Below are positions 15,939 to 23,535 of a stretch of 64,000 bases of DNA, piece after piece. The notes below the pieces were generated by a model that saw only the letters and a list, made by a program, of their open reading frames with translations, was not told the DNA's origin and searched no databases. A program made the position numbers and the translations under genes. Origin of the DNA: Archangium violaceum (GTDB taxonomy: Bacteria; Myxococcota; Myxococcia; Myxococcales; Myxococcaceae); the NCBI RefSeq assembly GCF_016887565.1, contig NZ_CP069396.1:3747001-3811000 (forward strand), in the 5' to 3' direction. How positions within the stretch are numbered: the stretch's first letter is position 1; every line of letters begins with the position of its first letter.

Positions 15939-17720
15939 ATGGTGGGGTTCTCGACGGCGCTGCTCGCGACGTTGCTCGCGAGTTCGACGCCTCTGCTTCC
16001 GGTGCGCGCGGGCAATGCGCTCACCTTGCCGGCTCAACGTCACGCGGTGCGTATCGACACGGAGGATGGGCGGCCGCCTACCTGGCTGCTCGCCGTCCAG
16101 CAGGAAGGCGTGGAGGGCCGGGGGTTGTCTCTCTTCCGCTCGGGGGATGGGGGCCGCACGTTCCGCTTCGCCGCCGCCATCCAGCCGGACGGGAGTCACC
16201 ACGACCGGGCCGACATGCTCGTGGTGGGCCGGGACGTGGCGCTCGTCTATTCGTGGGAGTCGCCGAGCCTGAAGCCCTCGCGCAAGCACGACGTGTACTT
16301 CCAATGGTGGCGCTACCGGCCGGACACCCGCGACTGGGCTCCCCAGCCCGCGGTGCGCGTCTTCGATGCCGATGACTCCACGGCCTATACGCGGGCGCTG
16401 CTCGCGCGTGACTCACGAGGCCGGTTGTGGGTGCAGGCCTTCCGTCTGGACTCGGATGGCGGCTCCACCGCCGTGGTGTCCGTCTCCTCCAATGACGGGG
16501 CGAGCTTCCAGCGCCAGTCGAACCTGGGCCGTGTGAAGCGCCGCGGGGGCGGGCGGCTGCTGAGCCTCGGCTCGAAGCTCGTCTTCATCTACGCCATGCA
16601 TGATGGCTTCGAGCCCACGCGCCTGCGCATCCGCGATGACGGAGATCCGCTGGATACCTGGAGCTCCGTGCGCAATGCCTTCTCCGATGGCATCTATCAC
16701 GGGGCCGCGCTGAGCGCGGTCGCGGACGGCCATGGGGGCATGCACCTCGTCTACAAGGACGAGACCGAGCGCCTCTATCACCGGTACTTTGACGGAAGTA
16801 CGTTCGGCTCGCGCACGCTGTTGGAGGACTCGCGGGACTGGGCGATGCAGCCCGCGGTCACCCGCGTCGGTGACAGGCTGTACGTCTTCTACAACGTCAT
16901 GCGCGAGCCTGGCACGGACTACGAACTGCACGCCCGGGTGTGGGAGGGCGGGCGTTTCAGCGGACCCGAGGTGCTCGACTCGCATGCGACCTTCAAGGGC
17001 TACCTCACGGCCCTGGAGACGCTGCCGGAGGGTACGTCCGAGGTGCCCTGCTTCTTCGGGGAGTCTTCCGACGGCGTACCGGCCCGGATGGCTCGCGTGG
17101 CCCTCTCCGTGGAGGGCGGAGGAGGAGAGGGGTCGGGAGGAGCCGGGGACCCGGAGCCGGAGCCGGAACCCGGACAACTGCTCTTCAGTGACGGCTTCTC
17201 GCGCACCTCTTCGGACAGCGTCGGGAGTGACTGGGTGCAGAGCGGGCTGTGGCTGACGAACGGCCGGTACGCGGTGAGTGACCTCGACCATCCGGACGGG
17301 GAGGATCTCGCCCTCGCCCTGCCTTCTCGCTGCGGCGACTGCCAGGTGCGGGCGTGGTTGCAGGCCTTCGCCGCGGACGAGGCGGGTGTCGTGCTGCGCG
17401 CCCAGGGCGATGCTCGCTATGCACTCGTGTTCCTGCCGAACGGGCGCATTCAAATCCGCCGCTACCGGGATGGGCGCTTCACCGTGCTCGGCGAGGCCCG
17501 GAGCGGCCAGTCTTCCGCCTGGGAGGCCACGACGCTGTCCCTGTCCGCGTGGGGCTCGGGCCCGGTGCATCTCTCCGCCTCGGTGAATGGGCAGGTCCGC
17601 CTCACGGTGACGGACTCGGATGAGGCCGCCATCACGGGCCCGGGGCTCGCGGGGCTGGCCACGCCCATCGCCGGCGTCTGGTTCGACGACTTCCAGGTGC
17701 GCACGGTGGACGCGCCGTAG
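15939..17720 (+). CDS. secreted beta-propeller (BNR/sialidase-like) protein with C-terminal jelly-roll domain
   Basis: 593 residues. I chose the ATG after GGGGGAGGG, giving a signal peptide (MVGFSTALLATLLASS...PVRA) at residues 1-24. The next ~370 residues hold repeated units of exo-sialidase-like type (SGDGGRTFRFAA, SSNDGASFQRQS), suggesting a five- or six-bladed propeller. A Gly/Glu/Pro linker (about 392-412) joins a ~180-residue C-terminal domain beginning LLFSDGFSR and containing QAFAADEAGVVLRAQ, typical of concanavalin-like carbohydrate-binding domains (DUF1080/LamG type). It probably binds or degrades extracellular glycan; no catalytic residue can be assigned with confidence. Confidence 0.8.
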   Translation: MVGFSTALLATLLASSTPLLPVRAGNALTLPAQRHAVRIDTEDGRPPTWLLAVQQEGVEGRGLSLFRSGDGGRTFRFAAAIQPDGSHHDRADMLVVGRDVALVYSWESPSLKPSRKHDVYFQWWRYRPDTRDWAPQPAVRVFDADDSTAYTRALLARDSRGRLWVQAFRLDSDGGSTAVVSVSSNDGASFQRQSNLGRVKRRGGGRLLSLGSKLVFIYAMHDGFEPTRLRIRDDGDPLDTWSSVRNAFSDGIYHGAALSAVADGHGGMHLVYKDETERLYHRYFDGSTFGSRTLLEDSRDWAMQPAVTRVGDRLYVFYNVMREPGTDYELHARVWEGGRFSGPEVLDSHATFKGYLTALETLPEGTSEVPCFFGESSDGVPARMARVALSVEGGGGEGSGGAGDPEPEPEPGQLLFSDGFSRTSSDSVGSDWVQSGLWLTNGRYAVSDLDHPDGEDLALALPSRCGDCQVRAWLQAFAADEAGVVLRAQGDARYALVFLPNGRIQIRRYRDGRFTVLGEARSGQSSAWEATTLSLSAWGSGPVHLSASVNGQVRLTVTDSDEAAITGPGLAGLATPIAGVWFDDFQVRTVDAP

Positions 17721-17817
17721 CGGCACGCGCAAGGTTTCCCCGCCTTCCGCTCCACGGACGCAAATCCTGCACCTCGAAAGCTACTTCTCCGTCCGTACAC
17801 CGCCCGTACACCCCTGG

Positions 17818-17858
17818 CCCGGGAATTGAACCCCCGGGTCTCGGCTCGGAATGAGCCG
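17818..17858. other. two adjacent hairpins resembling an antisense tRNA T-arm and anticodon arm
   Basis: CCCGGG-AATTGAACC-CCCGGG (17818-17838) is followed after 3 bp by CGGCTC-GGAAT-GAGCCG (17842-17858). Read on the minus strand the first contains GGTTCAATTCC, close to the tRNA T-loop consensus GGTTCRANYCC. No acceptor stem or CCA can be paired, so this is not a working tRNA gene; it may be a tRNA-derived integration scar or a terminator of the preceding gene. Confidence 0.3.
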
Positions 17859-17894
17859 GCGGTGGACGCGGTGCGAGGAGAAGGGTGTGCGGCG

Positions 17895-18422
17895 ATGAGG
17901 CGCGAAGCGGAAGGGACGGTGGGGAGGGGCTCGCGCGCCCGGACCTGGCTGTTCGTCGCGCTGGGCGCGTGTGTGGGACTCGCCATCGGTATCGGTGGCT
18001 TCACCTTCACCTACGCGAAGGGCTACGCGTACCTCGCCAATGATCCCGCCGCCTGCGCCAACTGCCACGTCATGCGCGAGCAGTACGAGGGCTGGCAGAA
18101 GTCGAGCCACCATGCCGTGGCCACCTGCAATGACTGCCACACACCCTCGGGCCTGGTCGGCAAGTACGCGACCAAGGCGTTCAATGGCTTCTGGCACTCG
18201 TTCTATTTCACCACCGGCGACTTCCACGAGCCCATCCAGATCCGCCCGGGCAACCGGGAGGTGACGGAGCGGGCCTGCCGCAAGTGCCACGGCGACCTGG
18301 TGGAGACCCTCGAGGCCTCCCACGGTGCGCCAGAGACCTCATGCCTTCGCTGCCACAACTCGGTGGGCCACCCGGAAGGGCTCGGCCAGCCGGACGCGCG
18401 GGCTCAGGAGACCCGACCATGA
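17895..18422 (+). CDS. nrfH: cytochrome c nitrite reductase small subunit, tetrahaem quinol dehydrogenase
   Basis: 175 residues from the ATG after GGAGAAGG. One N-terminal membrane anchor (about 17-40) precedes four c-type haem motifs: CANCH (54-58), CNDCH (78-82), CRKCH (128-132), CLRCH (150-154). This is the NapC/NirT family layout at the length usual for NrfH. The protein takes electrons from the quinol pool and passes them to NrfA on the outer face of the membrane. Its stop overlaps the nrfA start (ATGA), the usual nrfHA arrangement. A further ATG-free extension to 17826 is open but has no ribosome site. Confidence 0.95.
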   Translation: MRREAEGTVGRGSRARTWLFVALGACVGLAIGIGGFTFTYAKGYAYLANDPAACANCHVMREQYEGWQKSSHHAVATCNDCHTPSGLVGKYATKAFNGFWHSFYFTTGDFHEPIQIRPGNREVTERACRKCHGDLVETLEASHGAPETSCLRCHNSVGHPEGLGQPDARAQETRP

Positions 18423-19843
18423 GCAACCCCACGACACAGCCGGAGCCCTGGCTCCGGAGGTACCGGCTCGTCCTCCTCGCGGCGCTCGTCTCGGCCGCGG
18501 GCGCGGTGGCGGCCACTGCCCTGCTGGTGAACATCTCCGAGCGCAAGCAGGAGGCGCGCAACCCCTTCTACCGGGTGGTGGAGCTGGACGACACCCTCGA
18601 GGACCCGGCCATCTGGGGGAAGAACTTCCCCCTGCAGTACGACGACTACAAGCGCACCGTGGACCAGGTGCGCACGAAGTACGGCGGCAGCGAGGCCGTG
18701 CCGCGCACGCCCACCTCGGTGGATCCGCGCTCGGTGGTGGCCCAATCGCGCATCGAGGAGGACCCGCGCCTGAAGACGATGTGGGCCGGCTATGCCTTCG
18801 CCGTGGACTTCCGCGAGGAGCGCGGCCACGCGTACATGCTGGATGACCAGACGTTCACGGATCGCCAGCACGTCACCAGGCAGCCCGGCACGTGCATGCA
18901 CTGCCACGGCTCGGTCTTCCTGCCCTACAAGAAGCTGGGAGACGGCGACCTCATCAAGGGCTTCGAGAAGATGAACCAGATGCCCTACGTGGAGGCGCGC
19001 AAGCTGGTGGAGCACCCGGTGGCGTGCATCGACTGCCACGAGCCGAAGACGATGGCGCTCCGGGTGACGCGCCCCGGCTTCATCGAGGGCATGCGCGCGC
19101 TCAAGGCGGGCCAGGGGGTGCCCGACTACGACGTCAACGCCCGGGCCACGCGCCAGGAGATGCGCTCGTACGTCTGCGGCCAGTGCCACGTCGAGTACTA
19201 CTTCAAGGGTCCGGAGAAGCGGCTGACGTACCCCTGGGCCAAGGGCCTGAACGTCGACGGCATCATGGCCTACTACGAGGAGAACGGGCACAAGGACTGG
19301 GTGCACGCCGAGACGGGGGCGCCGGTGCTCAAGGCCCAGCACCCCGAATTCGAGATGTACAACCAGGGCATCCACGCCCGCTCGGGCGTGGCCTGCGCCG
19401 ACTGCCACATGGCCTACAAGCGCGAGGGCGCGATGAAGATCTCCGACCACCACGTGCGCAGCCCCCTGCTCAACATCAACCGCGCCTGCCAGACGTGCCA
19501 CAAGTGGTCCGAGGAGGAGCTGAAGGGCCGGGTGGAGACCATCCAGGACCGTCACCACAAGCTGCGCAACACGGCCATGGACGCGCTGGTGGACCTCATC
19601 CACGACATCAAGGAGCGCAAGCTGGGCGGCGCCACGGACCTCCAGCTGGCCGAGGCCCGTGGCTTCCAGCGCAAGGCCCAGTTCTACCTGGACTTCGTGG
19701 AGGCGGAGAACTCCAACGGCTTCCACGCGCCCCAGGAGGCGGCCCGAATCCTCGGCGACTCCATCAATTTCTCACGGCTCGGCCAGAACGCCCTGCGCAA
19801 GCAGTCCGCGCTGCAGCCGACGGAGGCGCGCAAGGCGGAGTGA
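18419..19843 (+). CDS. nrfA: ammonia-forming cytochrome c nitrite reductase, pentahaem catalytic subunit
   Basis: 474 residues with an N-terminal signal anchor (about 16-38). Five haem motifs are present: CMHCH (159-163), CIDCH (203-207), CGQCH (253-257), CADCH (326-330), CQTCH (357-361). The first, which binds the catalytic haem, is CxxCK in E. coli and Wolinella; here it is CxxCH, as in some other NrfA proteins. Active-site residues are kept: Arg135 in ERGHAY, Glu259-Tyr260 in CHVEYYF, Lys305 and Gln307 (calcium site), and His308 in KAQHPE. It reduces nitrite to ammonium with six electrons from NrfH. Confidence 0.96.
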   Translation: MSNPTTQPEPWLRRYRLVLLAALVSAAGAVAATALLVNISERKQEARNPFYRVVELDDTLEDPAIWGKNFPLQYDDYKRTVDQVRTKYGGSEAVPRTPTSVDPRSVVAQSRIEEDPRLKTMWAGYAFAVDFREERGHAYMLDDQTFTDRQHVTRQPGTCMHCHGSVFLPYKKLGDGDLIKGFEKMNQMPYVEARKLVEHPVACIDCHEPKTMALRVTRPGFIEGMRALKAGQGVPDYDVNARATRQEMRSYVCGQCHVEYYFKGPEKRLTYPWAKGLNVDGIMAYYEENGHKDWVHAETGAPVLKAQHPEFEMYNQGIHARSGVACADCHMAYKREGAMKISDHHVRSPLLNINRACQTCHKWSEEELKGRVETIQDRHHKLRNTAMDALVDLIHDIKERKLGGATDLQLAEARGFQRKAQFYLDFVEAENSNGFHAPQEAARILGDSINFSRLGQNALRKQSALQPTEARKAE

Positions 19844-19845
19844 GC

Positions 19846-20484
19846 TCAGCCGGTGGCCTGTGCGGTGCTGGCGCCGCGCTCGGCGGCGGTGTGCAGGGCG
19901 GGCCAGAAGTGCTCCGCCATCCGCATGTAGCCCACGTCCGAGGGGTGGAAGCCGTCGGGCGAGAAGTAGTCGGGGCTGCGCGGCAGCTCCTCCCGGCTGG
20001 GGGTGTGGAGGTCCACGCCGATGAGGCCGTGGCGGGACACCACGCGCGCCACGGCCTCGTTGAAGGAGGCGATGCGCGCCGAGATGAGCTCGATGGGCAG
20101 GAAGTGGGTGGCCAGCCGCGCCACGGGCGCGAGCGACATGTCCGGCAGGTTGGCGAGCACCACCGGGGCGCCCGTGCCCGCCAGTCCGCGTGCGAGCTGC
20201 TCGAGGTTGGACTCGAACTGGTGGGGCTCCACGCCGCGCCACAGGTCGTTGATGCCCACCGCCAGCGTCACCACGTGGGGACGGGAGCGGCTGGCCTTGG
20301 GGAGCTGTCCGGAGAGGACGGTGGCGCTGGTGGCCCCGCTCACGGACAGGTTGAGCAGGCCCACGCCCGCGCGGACGCGGCGCAGCCGCTGGAAGAGGTG
20401 TTCCACGTAGCCGCCATGGCGCGCTCCCACTCCGACGCCGGAGGAGTCGCCCAGGGCCACGTATCTCAGGGAGAGTGCGCTCAT
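19846..20484 (-). CDS. SGNH/GDSL-type hydrolase
   Basis: 212 residues, start preceded by GGAGAG. The four SGNH blocks are in order: block I ALGDSSGVG (Ser about 14), block II glycine in NLSVSGAT, block III VGINDLW (Asn), and block V SPDGFHPSD with Asp and His three residues apart. It is predicted to be a cytoplasmic esterase, acyl-thioesterase or lysophospholipase; no signal peptide is seen. It is convergent with nrfA, with two bases between the stop codons, and divergent from the FabH-like gene. Confidence 0.9.
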   Translation of the reverse strand: MSALSLRYVALGDSSGVGVGARHGGYVEHLFQRLRRVRAGVGLLNLSVSGATSATVLSGQLPKASRSRPHVVTLAVGINDLWRGVEPHQFESNLEQLARGLAGTGAPVVLANLPDMSLAPVARLATHFLPIELISARIASFNEAVARVVSRHGLIGVDLHTPSREELPRSPDYFSPDGFHPSDVGYMRMAEHFWPALHTAAERGASTAQATG

Positions 20485-20633
20485 AGGTCGCTCTCCATAG
20501 CGGCCAGGAGCCGGCTTCGCAGCGGCGCCCGTCCTCCTCCCCGCCTGGCATGCGAGAGAGAGACCGCCTGGCGGCCCGGGTATGCTCTATTATCCCACCA
20601 TCTCACGATTCCTCCACGCCGCGAGCCGAGGCG

Positions 20634-21605
20634 ATGACGCGTCCTTCGATCTCCTTCCTGGGTTTTGGTGCCGCGCTGCCGGAGCGGGTGCGGAGCAGCG
20701 ACGATCCCCTCTTCGAGCGGAGCCGCGAGGAGGCCCGGGCCCAGGGCGTGTCCGAGGCCTCGCTCTTCTATGGCAACCGTGAGCACCGCTGCCTGGGGCC
20801 GGACGAGTCGCTGGCCGCGCTCACCGCGAGGGCGGGGCTCGCGGCGCTGGAGGCCTCGGGGGTGCGGCGGGAGCAGGTGGATCGGCTCTACGGGTACGTC
20901 TCCGTGTCCGAGTTCATCTCTCCCAACGCGCTGTACGAGGTGCACCGGGAGATGGGACTGGGCTCGCACACGCTGGTGGTGCCGGTGCAGTCCGACTTCG
21001 CCAACTTCGTGATGGGGACCGTGCTGGCCTGGGAGGCCCTGCTCGCCGGGCACTCGGAGCGGGCGTTGGTGGCGGTGGGGGCGGGGTGGACGCGCAACGT
21101 GGACTACGCGCAGGGCCACGCCTTCGGCATCGGCGATGGGGCGGGTGCGGCCGTGCTCGGGCCCGGGGAGCGGCTCGTCCTGGTGGACTATGCCGCCGAC
21201 ACCTTCAGCGAGGAGTACGGGGCCATGACCATGCGCCCCCGCCCCGAGTCGGGCTTCGACAAGCCGGTGTATGGACTGGAGCCCTCCCGGGGCATGCGGG
21301 CCTTCCTGAGCTCCGGGATGGAGGGGCCGCCGAGGCTCGTCGAGCGGCTGCTGCGCAAGCACGGCCTCACCGGGGAGGACATCACCCTGGTGTCGCACCA
21401 GGCCACGCGCAAGCTGCTCGACCACTGGAACGAGAGGATCCGCCCGCGCGAATACCTGCACACGCTCGAGGACTGCGGGAACATGGTGATTGCCTCCATT
21501 CCCGTCACCCTGGCCCGCCACTACCGCGAGCTGCGCACGAAGTATCTCGTCCTCGCTGGTCTGGGCATCGGCGCGCACCAGATGGCCCTGCTGGTGCGCG
21601 TGTAG
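20634..21605 (+). CDS. 3-oxoacyl-ACP synthase III-like protein lacking the catalytic Cys
   Basis: 323 residues from the ATG after GAGG (an upstream Met at 20550 lacks support). It follows the FabH thiolase fold: GxG-type N-terminus, GIGDGAGAAVLG (about 165-176), His255 in SHQATRK matching the FabH His, and Asn283 in CGNMVIASIP matching the FabH Asn. Where FabH has an AC-AGF box with the nucleophile, this protein reads VQSDFANFVMG (118-128), so no Cys is available. It may be a transferase using another mechanism or a non-catalytic partner such as PqsB-type subunits. The gene stands alone. Confidence 0.85.
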   Translation: MTRPSISFLGFGAALPERVRSSDDPLFERSREEARAQGVSEASLFYGNREHRCLGPDESLAALTARAGLAALEASGVRREQVDRLYGYVSVSEFISPNALYEVHREMGLGSHTLVVPVQSDFANFVMGTVLAWEALLAGHSERALVAVGAGWTRNVDYAQGHAFGIGDGAGAAVLGPGERLVLVDYAADTFSEEYGAMTMRPRPESGFDKPVYGLEPSRGMRAFLSSGMEGPPRLVERLLRKHGLTGEDITLVSHQATRKLLDHWNERIRPREYLHTLEDCGNMVIASIPVTLARHYRELRTKYLVLAGLGIGAHQMALLVRV

Positions 21606-21623
21606 GGCGGTGGCCTCGCGGTG

Positions 21624-22169
21624 CTACGGGCCGCCGGTGCCGCGCTGCTGCAGGCGCTGCATCCGCTGCTGCAGGCGCTGCTGTCTGCGCTGCTCGCGTT
21701 GGGCCTCGCGCTCGGCCTGCTTCAGCAGCCGCACCATCTTCCCCTCGTTGCGGGCCATGAAGATGGCGAGCCGCGCCCGCTTCTGTGGAGGCAGGTCCTT
21801 GGAGAGCGCCTGGTACATGTCGCGATCCAGCGTCGCGAGCTGCACCCGCGCGTCGAACACCCGCTGCACGGCCTGATCCACCTGGGACTGCACTGATGCG
21901 TCTCCATCCGCCGCCTGCTTCAACACCCGCGCGGACTCCTGGACCTGGACCACCAGCGGTCGCCGCCGCTCATCGAACTGGCGCATCGTCTCCGCCATCT
22001 TCAGGGCCTGGGCCTCGTCCAGCTCCAGCTCCTCCGCCAGTCCCAGCACCCGCATCATCCGCGCCTGCTTCTCCGCGCGCTCCGTCGCGTCACCCGGATT
22101 GGCTGGAGCGGCCAGCGTCACCAGGGGGAACAGGGAGAGGGTCAGTACCGCCAGTCGAATGGGCTTCAT
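21624..22169 (-). CDS. Spy/CpxP-like periplasmic protein of an ECF sigma operon
   Basis: 181 residues; its ATG overlaps the anti-sigma stop (TGATG). A signal peptide ending LVTLAAPA precedes an all-helical, Arg/Gln-rich chain with two LTxxQ-like segments around LELDEAQALKM and LPPQKRARLAIF, as in Spy/CpxP or CnrX-type periplasmic sensors, and a C-terminal Gln/Arg tract (REQRRQQRLQQR). Such proteins act as chaperones or as metal or envelope-stress sensors. Being third in a sigma/anti-sigma operon, it probably modulates release of the sigma factor. Confidence 0.8.
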   Translation of the reverse strand: MKPIRLAVLTLSLFPLVTLAAPANPGDATERAEKQARMMRVLGLAEELELDEAQALKMAETMRQFDERRRPLVVQVQESARVLKQAADGDASVQSQVDQAVQRVFDARVQLATLDRDMYQALSKDLPPQKRARLAIFMARNEGKMVRLLKQAEREAQREQRRQQRLQQRMQRLQQRGTGGP

Positions 22170-22717
22170 CACAGCGAGTCTCCTGGATTGGGGGAGGACA
22201 GGAAATCGTCCAGTTCGGAGTCCAGCACCTCGTCACCGGGCTGGAGCTCCTCGGGTTGCGCTTCACTCAGGTCGAGCGCTTCGGCCAGCGGGTCCGCCAG
22301 CGCCCACTCCTCGAGCGCGGAGTGGGCCTCTTCCGCCGGGCTGTCGGGCAGCTCCACGTCGACCGATGGCGGCGTGGGAACGGCTGTGCGCTGCCGCACC
22401 ACGGGCCCCAGCACCAGCAGCACCGCGGCGGCCAGCGCCAACAGGGCCCCGGCGGTCCGCATGCGTGCCGCCTGCTGGACCTGGGTCCCGCGCCAGCGGC
22501 TGACGGTCGTCCGAGGCAGTGCCTCCAGCACTGTCTCCTCCCGAGCGGACGGAGGCGGCAGCGCGGCCAGGGAGAGCACCTCGCGAAGGGCCTCCACCTC
22601 GTCCCGGCACGCCGCGCAGGACTCCAGGTGCGCGCGCACCCGTGCCTCCTCCCCGGGCTCCAGCGCTCCCGAGGCATGGAGGGTGAGCGATTCTTCGTAG
22701 TCCCGGCACGTGGCCAT
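22169..22717 (-). CDS. zinc-finger (ZAS-type) anti-sigma factor
   Basis: 182 residues, one-base overlap with the sigma gene (TGATG). The N-terminus has the zf-HC2 pattern: Cys4, then HxxxC...C in RAHLESCAACRDE (about 29-41). A single membrane helix (about 87-106, ALLALAAAVLLVLGPVV) is followed by an acidic periplasmic domain of ~75 residues. It would hold the cognate ECF sigma at the membrane and free it on an envelope signal. Position between the sigma factor and a Spy-like periplasmic protein fits. Confidence 0.9.
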   Translation of the reverse strand: MATCRDYEESLTLHASGALEPGEEARVRAHLESCAACRDEVEALREVLSLAALPPPSAREETVLEALPRTTVSRWRGTQVQQAARMRTAGALLALAAAVLLVLGPVVRQRTAVPTPPSVDVELPDSPAEEAHSALEEWALADPLAEALDLSEAQPEELQPGDEVLDSELDDFLSSPNPGDSL

Positions 22718-23331
22718 CAGTGTCCCTCCTCGGACGTGCCCGCCACCTGCGCCCGCAGACGCTTCACGGCGTGATGAAAGTTCACCTTCGCGTTCGTCTC
22801 GGTGATGCCGAGCGTCTCGGCGATGTCCCGGAAGCCCAGCCCCGCGTCCACCCGGAGCGTCAGCACCTCGCGCTGGCGGCGGGGCAGGGTGAGCACCGCC
22901 GCTCGTACCTGTCGCTCCCGCTCGCCTCGCTCCAGTGACTCCTGTGCGGACTCTTCTGACGCCTCGGGCTCTGGCATCTCGACCAGTGCCACCCGGCGCC
23001 AGCGCAGCCCCTGGCGGGCATGGTTCTTCGCCAGGTTGAGCGCGATGCGGATCAGCCAGGCCCGAAAGGGCGCGGAGCCCGAGGGACTCCAGCGCGAGAA
23101 GACGCGGCGCGAGGCCTCCAGGGCTCGCAGGAACGCCTGCTGGGAGAGATCCGCCGCGTCCTCGGGCCGGGCCGTGTAGCGCCGCATCAGCGCGAAGATC
23201 AGGGCCCGGTGCCGCTCCACCAGCGTACCGAAGGCCGCCTCGTCACCGGCCAGGAAGGCGCGGCACAGCGCCTCGTCGCTCGGCTCGGTGGCGGTCTCCG
23301 CCAGCGCCAGGGATGTCTCCGCGCCCTTCAC
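22717..23331 (-). CDS. ECF-family RNA polymerase sigma factor
   Basis: 204 residues from a GTG start. Region 2 is seen as LVERHRALIFALMRRY and DAADLSQQAFLRAL with FRAWLIRIALNLAKNHAR, and region 4 as LPRRQREVLTLRV followed by a helix-turn-helix (FRDIAETLGITETNAKVNFHHAVKRLR). It is the first gene of a three-gene operon with its anti-sigma factor and a periplasmic protein, all overlapping by one base. An AACTTTT-type -35 and a GTA-type -10 lie just upstream on the minus strand, consistent with autoregulation. Confidence 0.95.
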   Translation of the reverse strand: MKGAETSLALAETATEPSDEALCRAFLAGDEAAFGTLVERHRALIFALMRRYTARPEDAADLSQQAFLRALEASRRVFSRWSPSGSAPFRAWLIRIALNLAKNHARQGLRWRRVALVEMPEPEASEESAQESLERGERERQVRAAVLTLPRRQREVLTLRVDAGLGFRDIAETLGITETNAKVNFHHAVKRLRAQVAGTSEEGH

Positions 23332-23334
23332 GCC

Positions 23335-23367
23335 CCTACAAACCCCGGAGCCGGCGAAAAGTTAAAG
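23335..23367 (-). promoter_or_regulatory. candidate ECF-type autoregulated promoter, near-leaderless
   Basis: Read on the minus strand, TTAACTTTTCG is followed about 14 bp later by TTTGTAGGGG and then the GTG start of the sigma gene. AAC in the -35 and a GTA/CGT-like -10 are typical of ECF promoters. The -10 ends only about 5-7 bases before the GTG, so the message would be almost leaderless. The exact -10 is uncertain. Confidence 0.4.
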
Positions 23368-23535
23368 GGGATTTTTTTCGTGGGTGTCCTGGAGTCGAGG
23401 TGTTCTGTGGGGTAGTGGGGAAGGTCCTACTTGAAAGGTCAGAAAGAGGTTCGCTTCGTCGGAGCGTTCCGTTATCTTGCACGCGGTGGGTCTGGACGGC
23501 TCACGGTGCGCCCAGCTGGGCGAGGAGGGAAAGCA

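Noticed and set aside
17818-17858. A functional tRNA gene
   Set aside because: No acceptor stem, D-arm or CCA can be fitted, and the anticodon loop lacks T at position 33 in the best pairing.
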